Origin: Trichaptum fuscoviolaceum
Taxonomy: Eukaryota; Basidiomycota; Agaricomycetes; Hymenochaetales; Trichaptaceae
NCBI GenBank assembly: GCA_910574455.1
Contig: CAJSYZ010000011.1
Coordinates: 1,364,001-1,428,000 of the forward strand
DNA: 64,000 bases
Reading direction: 5' to 3'
Shown here: positions 24,025 through 36,054 of the stretch, one piece after another
How positions within the stretch are numbered: position 1 is the stretch's first letter
Layout of the letters: each line of letters starts with the position of its first letter
Program-made: the position numbers and the translations under genes
The notes under the pieces: generated by a model
What the model was told of the DNA's origin: nothing
Databases searched by the model: none
Seen by the model: only the letters and a program-made list of their open reading frames with translations

Positions 24025-26383
24025 ATGTCGAGCAGCGAGTCAGATGGATTTGTGCGTAATATCGGTGAGATGAAAGAGTTATTCCGTCAATGTAAATATA
24101 TAGGCTAATCCTCCCACCTGCAGTTGCGATTTTCCACTCTTCGTTTCACCCCACGAAGGGAAATGTTGTTGACTGGTGTTTAAAGTCGTATGAAGGTATG
24201 CTGAGACCACGAAAGATTAAAATAAGACTCTGAGCTTCGACAAGGCCTCAATCTTGATGGCGTTGAGTTCAGCGTCCTTCCGAGTGGCCTTCATCTCGTG
24301 GAGCGCGATACAGTGTGAGACGCCAACTGATTGCGTTGGTTATTAGCATCTTACATTAACCTAGTTATTTCACCCATGGTCCGCATTCTGGCGTGGCACT
24401 CTTTCGACGACGTCCGACTCGCACCCAAGGTCATCGTGGCTTCAGACTATCAGCCTTCGGTATTCTCCTGCAAGATTCGCCGTGTCCTCGCCCTTGGTTG
24501 CACCTGGACGCGCTGAAGGCGCTTACAGACTCAATTTATGCTGCTGCGGACGTGAAAGCCGAAGATGCAGACTTATTGCAGCTGGGCCCTTCGAGTGGGA
24601 GCACCTCCCAACCGGTTGTAAGCAGTGAGGGAGAGCTGTCAGAGGAGGATCTCGTCCCGGCTAGCGAATGGTTTGAACGCCGTAAAGCTTCCAGACCGAC
24701 GTCTGCACAGTCCTGGAGCGGTTGGAGCGACGAGCTCGATGGTGTAAGTACACACTGTTGTGCATTTCGTGTTCGTCTAATGAACGTCAGCAGGCCTATA
24801 TATCCGAAAATACACCTACACACCACCTCCCTCATCTCTTGAGGATCCTCGGCCTCTCTTCATTGACCCTCTATAAGTTCGTATTGTCCCGCCGACGGAT
24901 CATGATTTTTACTCTACCTCCTGTTGAGGTCGCAGGGACTCTTGCCTGGATAGCCGCAGATCTCTGTCGCGAGCACCATGCCTCGCCAAGGAATAGTTCA
25001 TTTGGCGTCCCCATGGAGGATCTTTTTTGTACGTACCGATTTTCCTTTTTAAAAACATCTGTTGAAAGTATATCAGCGGCCAAAAGTAGTGAAGACAACG
25101 AAGGTCACGTCCCTGAGAGTATCAGAGTGCTCGGAATGGTCACTCTTAGTGATATGGCTCGCCTTGATGCAGAATCCGCTAAGGGCCAGGGATGGATTGC
25201 TTGTACAACAGACGCGATATTCCTCGAGAGGCCCCAATACTATGATCTTATCATTGACCTCACAACTTCGACACCTAGTAAGGCATCCCGGCCGACGTTA
25301 CATATGTCGAAGCCTACTCCAGCATCTGCGAACGGTAAGCGAAAAGCGAGCTACAAACTTGAGACGGTTCGATTCACGTGGAGCGATGTTAAGCTGGTAT
25401 GTACATGTTCTTAGTTTTATTACCGTTTAGCTTATGTTTCTCTGTTTCAGTGGTCGGAGCTTGATCGGATTCTTACACTAGACTCTGCACAAGCTGCAGC
25501 TCAATCCCATGGTGCGCACTCACATAGTTTGGACATGCCTTGCTCGAACTTAGGCACCGGCTCCGGATCATCACGGTGGACAGATGCTTTCCAGCTCTAT
25601 GAAGATGTGTGCATTCTATGCGCGTCTCTATGGATGGGCTTCGGAACTTGGCGTTCGAACTCGCGTGCGTCTTTCTCAAGTGCCCCCGTATCCGGGAGTA
25701 GAGGCAGACCTAAAGAATGGGGCTCAGTACAGCTAGAGGGCGACGATGACTGGTCTCTAAACGGAACGCACATGCGAACACTTGGTCAGGGGATTGAAGG
25801 GGGAAAGAAAGCTCGACAAGAGGCAGAAACGGCACGAATGCGAACACTAGGGAAGGGCATTGAAGGGCGTCCGAAGGGACCGAGCAGCAGGTTACGGCCT
25901 GTTAACTCGCCACAGAGGGGCACCCGAAAGGCTTCAACCTCCTCTGCAACACAGGCTCTACTACCGAACTCAGTAGAAGAGGAAGATCCTCTATCTGCAG
26001 ACGAAAGAGAGGAACTACGTCAACAAAACCTACAGACTACCCTTGCTCTTCTGCAAACATTCCATGCAAACACTGTTTTCTGGCTTTCGAAGCTACACGA
26101 AATCATTCCACCCTCCTCGATTGTTTCTTCGCCGGCGGCCAGTCTAACCAAATTTCCGTCCAGAACCTCGGAGAACGACGACTCCGAGTCTAATGTAGAA
26201 AGCATCATCGTTTCTTCTCGAGACCTACTCACGTTGGAACTGGGAGTCTTGAGTGAGTTGGATGCCAAATTCGTAGAGTGGTTCGCAGAGGCAGAGGGTT
26301 ATGCTGGCGGCAGGAGCGGTCGAAAGTTAATAATTAAGAGAGGCTGGCAAGAACTATTCAGCATCGTGCTTGGCTTACGGTGA
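24025..26383 (+). CDS. DENND11/Anr2-like DENN-family protein
   Basis: Seven exons (24025-24064, 24124-24195, 24245-24314, 24365-24743, 24791-25028, 25077-25396, 25451-26383) give about 683 aa; the fifth could begin 3 nt later. The N-terminus reads FHSSFHPTKGNVVDWCLKS then GLNLDGVEFSVLPSGLHLVE and GFRLSAFGILL. This is the signature of the fungal DUF2347/DENND11 (LCHN) family that includes yeast Anr2. Such proteins are tripartite DENN modules thought to act on Rab or vesicle traffic (family knowledge). The middle contains HHLPHLLRILGLSSLTLYKF and LPPVEVAGTLAWIAADLC. After a low-complexity linker at about 25660-26000, the C-terminus (LLQTFHANTVFWLSKL, WQELFSIVLGLR) matches the DUF4484-type end domain. 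The gene appears intact. Confidence 0.85.
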
Positions 26384-26596
26384 ACCGCACTTTGTCTTCC
26401 AACTTTTTACCTCATTTCCTTCTTTATTCACATTATTATACCCATTTCATTCCTTCACGACTCACGACCCATGACGATCAACTGAATTACGTATGTTTAA
26501 GTATTTTCATTCCTTTCACAGCTATACATGCTTTAGTATTGCATCGTGTTTTGTACAGATACCGCTTTCTTCTCAATCATGGTTATCTCAGGACAT

Positions 26597-28193
26597 TTAC
26601 TCCATTTGAACGACGAGAGTTGCGTTATCCGTAAGAACCTTGTTTAGGCCCTCTCTCTTCAGACAGTTTTCGAAGAGGAAGCTCTTCGCAATCTCGTCCA
26701 GCTCGGCTTCGCTCTTTCCACGGAAGTGCTCGGCCCACGGCTTGACCAAGAATTCCGCCACGAGGATGTTGCGAGCAAGACGGCCGATGCGGTCAGAAAG
26801 TTTCCATACAGGCCAGGGGTATAGATGCTGGTGGTCTGGGCTCGGGACAACTTCCTTCGTAATGAGGTCTGTCAGTGGCTGGTATGCCGGTCGCACAAAA
26901 GTGTCGTCTGCACCCCAAGCATCAGCAGCTAATCGGTGCTTCTGCGCAAGGAAGTCTTTCAACAACACCATGTACGGTGTCTCGCGCGATACGTAGGTCA
27001 TGCCTTGGAACCCAATGTCCTTGTATAACCAGATTGACCAACTCAGACGATCCTTATTGTAGATCTCGAGTTGGTCCTTGAGCACGTTGTAGCGGTGCTG
27101 GTTAATGAGGTCCGTCTGTTCCCCTTCGTACTCTTTCCTAGCGTAGACTGGGCCCCATTCGCCATTCCACACGCACAGACCGCGGGCATCCATCCATTCC
27201 TTCTTCTTCTCATAGCTCCTGCGCAGGCGGCGGCGCTGCTCGTCAGTGCCCGTGTACAATTCGGGGGCGCTCGGGAAGCCGTATCCAGAATAGTCGTGGA
27301 TTGCGTATGCTGAGTTCGACAACTTGGTATGCACGTTACCGAAAGCAGAGAAGTCGGACGCAAAGGTGTTGCCGTCCCAGAAGAGAACATGCTCTTGGTC
27401 AATCTCCCGGATGGCGTCGTGTATCCGGACGTAGAAGTCGATGAGGCGTGATTGGGTCGGGTCTGTCGGTTCGTTCAGGGGGTTGAAACCGGCGATCCAT
27501 GTGTTGTCCTTATAGTGGGTCGCGAGCTCCTTCCACAGCCACACTGTGCGATCTTGGAAGTCCTTGTGTACCCAGAAGTTGGCTATGTGTGTTCCGGCGT
27601 CCGAATGCCAGTCGGTGTTTTGGCCACCGGGTGCAGTATGCATATCGATGATGGTGTAGATCCCATGCTTTGAACAGAGGTCGATCACACGATCGAGATG
27701 CTTGAAGCCCTCTTGCTTAAGCACACGGGGGTTCATGTCATCTTCGAAGTGCCTGTAGTTGATGGCGATACGAATGCAGTTTAATCCAAGAGATTTGAAG
27801 AACTTCGCGTCCTCCTCTTGGAAAAAATACTCTAAGAACTGTTGACACAATTGGCATTAGCAGAGCACTAGACGATTGCAATCCTATACGCACCTTGTCG
27901 AAGAAGAACTCTGACTTTTCTTTTCCGATGACGTTGGCCAACTCCTGGCGGATCTGATACTCGCATCCGGGGTAACCTGCGCCGCGGGTTAATAGCTTCC
28001 TCGGAAATTAATGCACAGTAGGTGCACCTGAGATGAAGTTCTCCATGCTGCCAGCCTGTCAGAAACCCCTACCCCGCATCATAAGACTCGTTACTCACTT
28101 CATCCATCCACCGAGACCAGCCCCGCGCAAGATGACTTCTTTCCCATTCCCATCAACGAGCTTCGTGCCGGAGACCTTAAGAAACGAAGACAT
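26597..28193 (-). CDS. GH5 glycoside hydrolase (copy 1)
   Basis: Family 5 glycosidase with a TIM-barrel core. Exons 28193-28099, 28047-28028 (a 20-nt microexon), 27976-27894 and 27838-26597 give 479 aa. It has no signal peptide, so it is probably cytosolic. It opens MSSFLKVSGTKLVDGNGKEV and continues LRGAGLGGWMNMENFISGYPG. The acid/base Glu is in NPLNEP (about residue 189) and the nucleophile Glu in VWNGEWGP (about residue 293). NYRHFEDDMNPRV and DMHTAPGGQNTDWHSD lie on the barrel loops. This subtype is often labelled exo-beta-1,3-glucanase or cellulase. The true substrate (glucan, glucosylceramide or steryl glucoside) cannot be told from sequence. It is tandem with copy 2 on the same strand. 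Confidence 0.9.
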
Positions 28194-28473
28194 AGTGGGA
28201 AGCAAGACAGTGAGTACGATGGAGAGAGATCCATCGTTGTGTCCAGCATATAAGTAAGATTGTCCAGAAGTCTTCCGGATCCTGTGACGGTCAGCTGCCA
28301 ATGATAAACTGTAGAGCCCGTCTCTCCCATCCGAACCGCACGACGGAGGAAATACCATTCGATTATATGACCGAGGTTTCTCCGAAGTTTGATATTCGGT
28401 GTTAGCACATATCCCGGGCAGACACACACTTAGACATATTATTTTGTCATATTCCTATTGTCTGGACGCAGCT

Positions 28474-30096
28474 CTACTGGTTAAGTGTAGCTTGTTGGGC
28501 GTGTTCCATCAATATCTTGTTCAACCCATCTCGTTTCAGGCAATTTTCGAACTTGAAGCTTTGGGCAAGCGCGTCAAGCTGGGCCTCGTCCATGCCACGG
28601 AAGTAAGCAGCCCATTCCTGAACGAATATCTCCCCTAGGAGCAGCGCTCGCGCCATACGATTGACTCGCTCGGTGACCGTCCATACTGGGTACGGATACA
28701 TCTCCAGGTGCTTTGGATCTTTGACATTCGTTTTGATTAGGTCAACGAGAGGGTTGTAGATATCCCGCACGTAGGTGTCGTCGGCGCCCCAGCTGTCAAT
28801 CGCGAGTTTATGCTTTTTCTCAAGAAAGTCCTTCAACAGCTTCATGTAAGGCGTTTCGCGAGAGACATGCACCATTCCTTGGAAGCCTATATCTTTGTAG
28901 AGCCAAATCGACCAGCTCAAGCGATCCTGCAGATGAAGCTGACTCAAAACAGATGACCAAAGATAGGTAAAAAGGTGTACCTTCTGATAAATATCGAGCT
29001 GATCCTTCAGAACCATGTACCGCCTCTCATTAATTCCATCAGTCTTTTCGCCGTCATACTCCGCCCTCGCATATACAGGCCCCCATTCTCCGTTCCATAC
29101 ACACAATCCTTTCTTGTCCATCCATTCTCTCTTCTTCTCATAACTTCTCCCGACCCTCCTCAGCTGTTCAGGAGTCCTTTCATATGGCTCCGGGGCCTTC
29201 GGAAAACCATAAATGCTATAATCATGGATCGCAAACGCGGTATTCGTCCAACGTGTTCCAGAATCCTCGGGAAAGTGGGAGAAATCCGTTGAATACGTAT
29301 TGCCATCCAAGAAGAGTATATGGTTGGTGTCAACTGCGCGGATTGCTGCGTGCACCCGGTCATAGAAACCAACAAGTCTGATGTGTTTTGCATCCGATGG
29401 CTCGTTCATAGGATTGTAACCCGCAATCCAGGTATTGTCCTTGTAATGCTTCGCCAGCTCTGTCCATAGCCAGACAACTCTGTCTTCGAAGTCTTTGTGC
29501 GTCCAGAAATTTGGAAGATGTACACCAGAGTCGCAGTGCCATCCGCCGTTTTGCCCACCCGGGCAAGTGTGCAAGTCAAGGACGGTGAAGATGCCATGAG
29601 CCGCGCAGGCATCTACGACACGGTCAAGGTGCTTGAATCCTTCAGGCTTGAGCACTCGCGGATTGGAGTCGTCCTCAAAATGCCTGTAATTTATAGCGAT
29701 ACGAATACAATTCAGTCCGAGAGACTTGAAGAATTCCGCGTCCTTGTCACCGAAGAAATACTCCAGAAACTAAGTAATAGTGCTTAGTAGAGCATTAACC
29801 GTTTATACAAGTCTCCCTACCTTGTCGAAGAAGAAAGATGATTTGCTTTCACCAAGAACATCTGTAAGCGCCTCTCGGATCTGAAATTCACAACCAGGGT
29901 ATCCTGATATGAAGTTCTCCATTCTTATGAAAGACATGCAATAAGGACGACACGACAGCTTTTGATTTTATTTAACGGAGCTGACAACTCACGTCATCCA
30001 TCCCCCAAGTCCAGCGCCTCGCAGAAGCACTTCTTTGCCCTCGCCATCAACGATCCTCGTCCCTTCGACCTTCAGAAACGATTTGCCGCTTGACAT
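28474..30096 (-). CDS. GH5 glycoside hydrolase (copy 2)
   Basis: Tandem paralogue of the gene at 26597-28193. Exons 30096-29993, 29923-29821, 29769-28981 and 28926-28474 give 482 aa. It keeps the acid/base Glu (NPMNEPSD) and nucleophile Glu (VWNGEWGP). Relative to copy 1 it lacks the intron after the 20-nt microexon (here fused into a 103-nt exon). It gains a 54-nt intron at 28927-28980 that is open in frame, so retention would add 18 residues rather than stop translation. The start MSSGKSFLKVEGT is the first ATG and matches copy 1. The two copies are separated by 280 bp. Confidence 0.9.
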
Positions 30097-30589
30097 CGAT
30101 TAGTTGAAATTCATTCACTTGCGGATGCTAACACTAGTCGCCAAGCTGTAAACAATCTCCGTCGTAGACCGTCAATTGCCTATCGACGACAAGCAAGGAT
30201 AGGTCAAGCTGCTTTACATGTTGCATGCTGGACTTCATAAAGGTCCGTAGCAAGCATCGGACCGTTCGGGGCGGACGTAACGGGGTTCCGCAAGATTAAC
30301 TTCATAGCAGTCAGATAGGCAGAAATTAGCTTCCGGCGGAACACAGGATTTGAAGAGCTCTTATTCTTGGTGCGGAAGACCGAAGACCGTTGAGGAAGAG
30401 GTTGAACGTAAAGAGTGGCCAACAACTTTTAGTTGAAGGTCCCACGGATCTATATTTGCATTACTGTAGCAGTCCTACTGCACGGTATACTATTTGGCCA
30501 TTGTAAAAGAAAATACATCCGTTGCTGTAACTTGAAGTGTTTACCAAACAGATACACCGACATTCAGTCGCGCTTGAGTTTTATATGAT
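30097..30589. other. Intergenic region
   Basis: Upstream flank of GH5 copy 2 up to the approximate edge of the inverted duplication. No gene seen. Confidence 0.4.
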
Positions 30590-32962
30590 ATTACCCTTTT
30601 CCTTAGATAAACAACCGAATCCCAAAAGAGTGTAGTACAAGAGAGTAAAAGAGGGAAGAAAGACAATAGATAGACAGAAAAATAGGAAAAGAAACAGACC
30701 AAACCCGAAGGAGCATGTAGTACCATGTACAAGAGAGGAAGAGAGGGAAGAAGAGGAAGAAGAGAAAGGAGAGAGGTAGAGAAATGGGGTGCCACTTGCA
30801 AGATGATCTTGGTGTCGAACGGTCTCGCAAGCACATGAATTCCGGATATTTGGCCTGATCAAGTACTAAGTCCTGATGGCGAAGGCTGATTTACAACGAA
30901 TAGTGTATGCCCTCCAGTAAGTCGGAGCAGTGATGCTAGCCGGTCTTCGGTAATTGCGTGTGGTAGCACACGGGTCTCATTGAGTGTCGAGCATCGCCCA
31001 GCAGGAGATTAATTAACGAGACGAGGGAAGAGAAGTCCGGGTATACGAGAGGAGAAAAGACCACAAAGACAGAGTGGGAAGTAGACTTCGTAGAAAATGT
31101 AGAAGTAGCACCACAAAAGCAGATCGACCCAGAGCAGGAGTCGGTCAGCATAGCATTTAGAATGTCCTGAAGAGCTAGGAGATACCAAGCGTCCCAAAGC
31201 AAAATGTCTAGGAGTCATGGTCTTTATTACAGTCTTGTAAGGAGCTTTTGGGTAGATGCGCTGGATCGTGCGCTGAGCGGATGTCCCTTTCGCGTTCCGG
31301 GGAGAGGGCCCTTTGCCTATGGCGAAACTGCGCTTATCCGTAACCCATGTCACCGAACGGGGAGGAAGCCTTGTAGACATTCCCTCCAGCAGGATGATGT
31401 ACCACCCTACTGCCAACAAGGTTCCACATCACCAAAGGGTTCCGAGAACTTACGCGAGATGCGGGTGGGGAGGGTTGAATGATTGAATGCCGCTCACTCA
31501 GTGGTCAGGTAGCGAAATCCAGCGGATGTTAGGTCGGAGTATCTGAATAGCGATGACTGAATTGGTCAGCCAGAGCAGGTACAAAGGAACAGGTATTCTT
31601 CTTCATGGTCGAAGGTCGAATGAATGATAGTGGCTTACAAACATCACTCAAGTACAGATAGTGACGATGCCGAGAACCTGAATACTGGAAAGCGATGGTT
31701 GAAGTGGGCGGAAGTTAGAGTGGTTAGAAAGCTGAATATAGCTCATGAGCTTATCGTTGCGAAGTCTCTTGAAAGAAGGAAATGAGTAACCCATAACATG
31801 TCAGATTACCCGGTTGCCAAGCATCCCAAGTCTTGTAGCCGGTAATATCTCTGACACATGGGGCTGTCCTTCGAACGACTCTCATCGGGCGAATAAAGGT
31901 CTCTAATGGCGTCGGTTTCCGTGATAAATACTTGCCATCCCATCGGTCTGGGATTCATCTTCGGTTTTGTCTTTGTCAGGCGCGCTGTAGGAGATTTCAC
32001 CGACTCTCCAGGTGACACAGCGCGCCCAACAACTAGTTGAAACTCGATGCTGATGTCTGCGAGGAGTAACTCATCGACCTTGCTGACGGAACGATGAGGG
32101 ACGGATGTCCTGTTGGCGGCGGTCTGCTCGATGGCAGCCGAGCGATAGCTATTCAAGCCGCACGCTTCGTGTCTAAGATGTGGGAGAGAGTCGAAGCGGA
32201 GACCTCATTCAAGGAGGGCGAGGCGGAAACGAGTTCAGCGCCGTCGCTGTCGTGAACGATGTGTTGAATCCCCGAAGGTAGTGCATTGAACGCCTCGGGA
32301 AGGTCCATGACTTGCTCTTCCGGGCCCATACGATAGTCCTTCCTCCAAGACAGTGAAAGGGGGAAGGATATGTCTACGGGGAGGTGGAAGGAGGGAAGTC
32401 AAGGAGGGAATTCGATGGGGATCCTTCTGGACGACAACGCTAGTGATATATACCATGGGAGGCAGGCGGCTGACAATCTAGTCTGCTCGCATTCACTACA
32501 CTTGAAGGCTGACAATGCGCTGACGCTTGAAGCTTGAGCCGGCCAGTGACAAAGTGAGTTACGATTGTCCTAGACTTCGCGCAATTCCTAGATGTCAGCG
32601 TTCGTAGCCATACAGAAGATTCTCTAGCAATCATCAAGGTATTATCGTGCAGTCAGGTATGAAGATGCAGAATTTCAGCGGGGACATCGGGAAAGTGGCT
32701 GGAAACTTGAAAGATCTCTGGTTCTGGATCCAATGACGCGGAAGGCAGGTGGCTGGCTGGTGCCAAAATTCCCGAAGTCAATTTCCTGCCACTTTGATAT
32801 TGTATCAAAGCTTGAGGTATTTGGTACGCTATGCGCAGAGATTAGTTTTCTTCCGTTTGCGAATAAGAGAAAGTTGCGGTTCAAGTTGGTTTTTCGTCGT
32901 GCTTCTTTCAGCAGCAAAGTTTCTCCCACGATCTTACCGTGACCGTGACGCCGATCATTGTT
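30590..32962 (-). repeat. Inverted segmental duplication, copy A (left part)
   Basis: On the reverse strand this matches 50.6-53.1 kb over its whole length, interrupted only by the element at 32972. The stretch 31200-31500 is almost identical to its partner around 52090-52395. The outer pyrimidine-rich end (30600-30830) and the inner part (32660-32960) are more diverged. Boundaries are approximate, judged by eye. It contains the broken ORF at 31806-32329. The remaining part of copy A resumes at 37282. Confidence 0.8.
31806..32329 (-). pseudogene. Broken repeat-borne ORF, copy A
   Basis: Unknown repeated coding sequence. A first frame starts at the ATG at 32329 (MGPEEQVMDLPEAFNALPSG) and ends at a TGA at 32153-32155, 58 aa. 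The following frame continues SAAIEQTAANRTSVPHRSVS to a stop at 31806. A frame change near 32155 separates the two. A TATATATCAC box lies near 32455, upstream of the ATG. A second copy is at 51230 and a diverged third copy inside the foldback element at about 36.1-36.7 kb. No known domain. It could be a gag-like or host gene fragment. Confidence 0.5.
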
Positions 32963-32971
32963 CATTTAGTA
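32963..32971. repeat. Target-site duplication, left
   Basis: CATTTAGTA directly abuts the left terminus of the element at 32972. The same nine bases follow its right terminus at 37273-37281. Confidence 0.85.
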
Positions 32972-33010
32972 CCAAAATAGGATTTCAGCACCTCAATGTA
33001 CCTATCTGAC

Positions 33011-33450
33011 ATCTGACACCCATTATCTGACACCTGGACACTTGAAATGTATAACTGACCCATATAAGAAGTAAAATCCAACCTCCGTTAGATAAAATAT
33101 CTGACAATCGGAGTATCAATATCCAACAATTGGAGTATCTAATTCTGACAGAATAAAGTATCTAAATCCAACCCCTGTAAATAATGTATTTCCAACACCG
33201 CAGGTTTATCATTATCTGACCCCTCAAATAACACAATTCCAACCCTTATTAGAAGTAATTTCCAACCTATCCGCCCATAAAGTATATATATCCAACCCAT
33301 CTGTAGTATCCATATCTGACCTTCTGTAGTAATTCAAATGCAACCCATCTAGAATGTAAATTTGACCCTCTTTAATATGTATTTCCGACCCTTTTTAAAA
33401 TCTAATTTGGACATACTTCAGTATGTAAATCCAGCCCAAAAAGAACTTAA
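33011..33450 (+). repeat. Left arm: degenerate short tandem repeats
   Basis: Roughly 25-40-bp units alternating ATCCAACCC-like and ATCTGACCC-like cores spaced by AT-rich TATgTAAAT-type linkers. The units are imperfect but continuous from the terminal repeat to about 33450. The complement of the same units makes up the right arm. Confidence 0.8.
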
Positions 33451-36054
33451 TTCCAACATCTTTCTCACGTCATCGTGTAAAGCTTTGTATAGCGCCGTCA
33501 GAGCTAATGGCCCCCAACACAAACATGCATTAATTTCAACGCTACTCCCACTACAGAGGTGGGTAGTACTGTCATACAATGTATTTGATTCCTTTACTTA
33601 GCAGAGGAGACAGAGAAAATTTCTTGATATTGAACGGTGTAACACCTGGACTGCGTCCAGTGTTCGTACGACGCCCGCCGGACACAGCAGAGGCATCCGG
33701 ACGGAATCCGGGTGCATACACTGGACACCGGACAAGCAGAAACACTCCCGGCCGACACTCGAAGCCAAATAGCGAAGGGAAAACTGTACCTGAGCACACG
33801 CAATAGAGAATACAAGGAACAGAGCTCACCGGCGATCACACAACGGACAATGCGATGAGTGGACGAGCGAACGAGCTTGCGGGATATGCGTCCGGCCGGA
33901 CACTTAAAGTGTGGCGACGTGCGCGAGTGGCGTGGGAAACGGATTGCCAATTGAGGGACGGGAACAAAGACAACGGTTCCGGGGTAGTTTGCGTGGCCGG
34001 AGTAGCCGGTTCACACGCGGTATTAACTTGTGTTAGTCGCGTCATGTAGACCGTGTGAAAATTAACTTACCTTTCCCCAACCACCACCATCTGCGTGAAC
34101 GGGAACGAGTCTGACGCCTGCGCTGTGTGCGCGTGCTTTAGGACTTGTTTCTTCTGGTTTCTTGTTTGTTTCTTGTCCTCGGGCTTCGACTACGGCGGCG
34201 CGCGACACTTTCTTACGGGCGCGCAAGGCTTTTACGGACGTGCAAGAGTCCACTTTGTTTCTTGACTTCGGACTTCTCGCGAGCGACGATTGCGGCGCGC
34301 ACGCAGAAGACATACTACGGACGGTTGGCTGGAGTCCGTGCATAGGCGCGTTCTGCTGGTTGACTTAGTTCTTTCGACGGAACGACGAGTACGGGCCTCG
34401 ACGGCCATCGATTCCTTCGTGCGACGCGCGCACTTCGTGTCTTACGGACGACGGTTGGGCCGTTGGTTAGATTTCATTAGTTTTCCTTCGTTGTTTCTCC
34501 TCTTCTTTCCGTCTCTCTTACAGTAGTCTTTCTTATTGGGTTTTAGCTACACTCCACCCCCTGAGTACCTACCTAGTTTACAACGGTCTCGTAGGCCACC
34601 AGGAATTCCGAGTGGCAGGCGCGGTGCAATGCTAAGCGCAGCAGCGAAGATTTTGTTACAACAAATAGAGTATATATTCTAATAGGTCGAGGCAGTGATA
34701 ACCAGCCACTCTTCGTGTGTATGGTAGGTCACAGTCCTACAGAGCGAGGCAAGAGTGGCAAGAGCAGAATTTCCAGGAGCGGTGGTCGTCATTGCAGTCT
34801 TGGGAGGAGTCTTTGCGCGGAGAGCTGGAATCGTGAGCACGAGAACGTGTGCGCGTAGTGGGCAACCTTGACACCGACGAGACTGAGCCTGGCCTAGGTG
34901 CAGTCTGTCTAGTGAAACCTTGCAGCATTAGATCTGGCCTAGATCTGCAGCTGATGAGTGGGTCGATTGACTGGTCGCCGCTTAGATTCCGTTGCTAGAC
35001 TTGAGACTCTTGAGACCTCAGGACGGGGTGGCTCTACTCTTGATGACTTCTTTAATGCTTTGCTTTCTTGGGATATGTGGCTGCTGATCGCTTTTGATCA
35101 CTGTTACAAGAAGTTAGGATGTCGACGTGAGACAAGAGAAAGGTGCACGTACGATCTCAAATAGGAGCAGCAAGTAGCAAATGTCGTGCAACACGGGACT
35201 TGACACAACGCTCGCCAGGATCCTTGTGGAAGGAAACTGGCAAACAAGGGGGTGCTTGGCACTAGCCCGACAGATCGCATGTATCGTACGTCACTGACAG
35301 GCGAATGTCAGAAAGCCGAGGAACTGTCGTGGATGAAGCAGCAGGCGTATGATTAACGAGGTTGCTCAATGGACGCAAACTTGGGTGCGTCGGTAACTGC
35401 ACCAGGATGGTTGTCGAAAACTATATGGCAAACTTCCTACATAGACTGAGGGTGAGAAAGATAGCAAGCAGATAAGATTGTAAACGCTCACGTTTTCAGA
35501 AGTGGTCTGCCACTTAACAGATTGGACCCAGGATGGTGGATATCTGGGTGGCAACTTCCTACACTGCGTCTGAGGGTGAGAATGGTATCAAGACCAGAAG
35601 AAGAATAAACTCACGGTTTCGGAAGGGGAACTGCCGTCCAAGCTAATGGACGCGAGGCGTACACTAACTCTACGGTTCAGCATGCGATTGAGGGTTAAAG
35701 AAAAGACCTGCTTACGATTGAAAAAAAAGCCTCTGCTATACTGGCAATGTGGAGCTGACAACTTAATTGCCCCGCAATTCAGCCCCCTCAAGAATCGTGA
35801 CGGAGGATATGCTGGCTCGGCGGAGGCAAAGGCGTAGATCGATGAGTGACAAATCGATGGACGGTCGTCCGGGGCGCATCGGAAGCAGCACCCTAAGCAG
35901 TTCGCGCAGGAGCGTCGAAGGAGGCGAATCAGTCGAAGAGTAGCACAAGAACAAAGCGGACGTTTTGGGGGTTGGAGTGCTTGAGTATCGAGAACTGGGC
36001 TAGTCTTTCCACTGATCGGGTGGCACGGACAGCGAGAACAAGAGTACTTTCTAT

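Noticed and set aside
30541..30862. Hydrophobic Leu/Ser-rich minus-strand frames (e.g. SLLPLLPSLPLLYMV)
   Set aside because: They are produced by the polypyrimidine repeat at the duplication edge and occur in three frames at once, so they are not coding evidence.
33641..34523. Possible solo LTR (TGTAACACC ... CTCTTACA) inside the foldback element
   Set aside because: The flanking five bases (AACGG and GTAGT) do not match and the ends are not inverted copies of adequate length, so no target duplication supports it.
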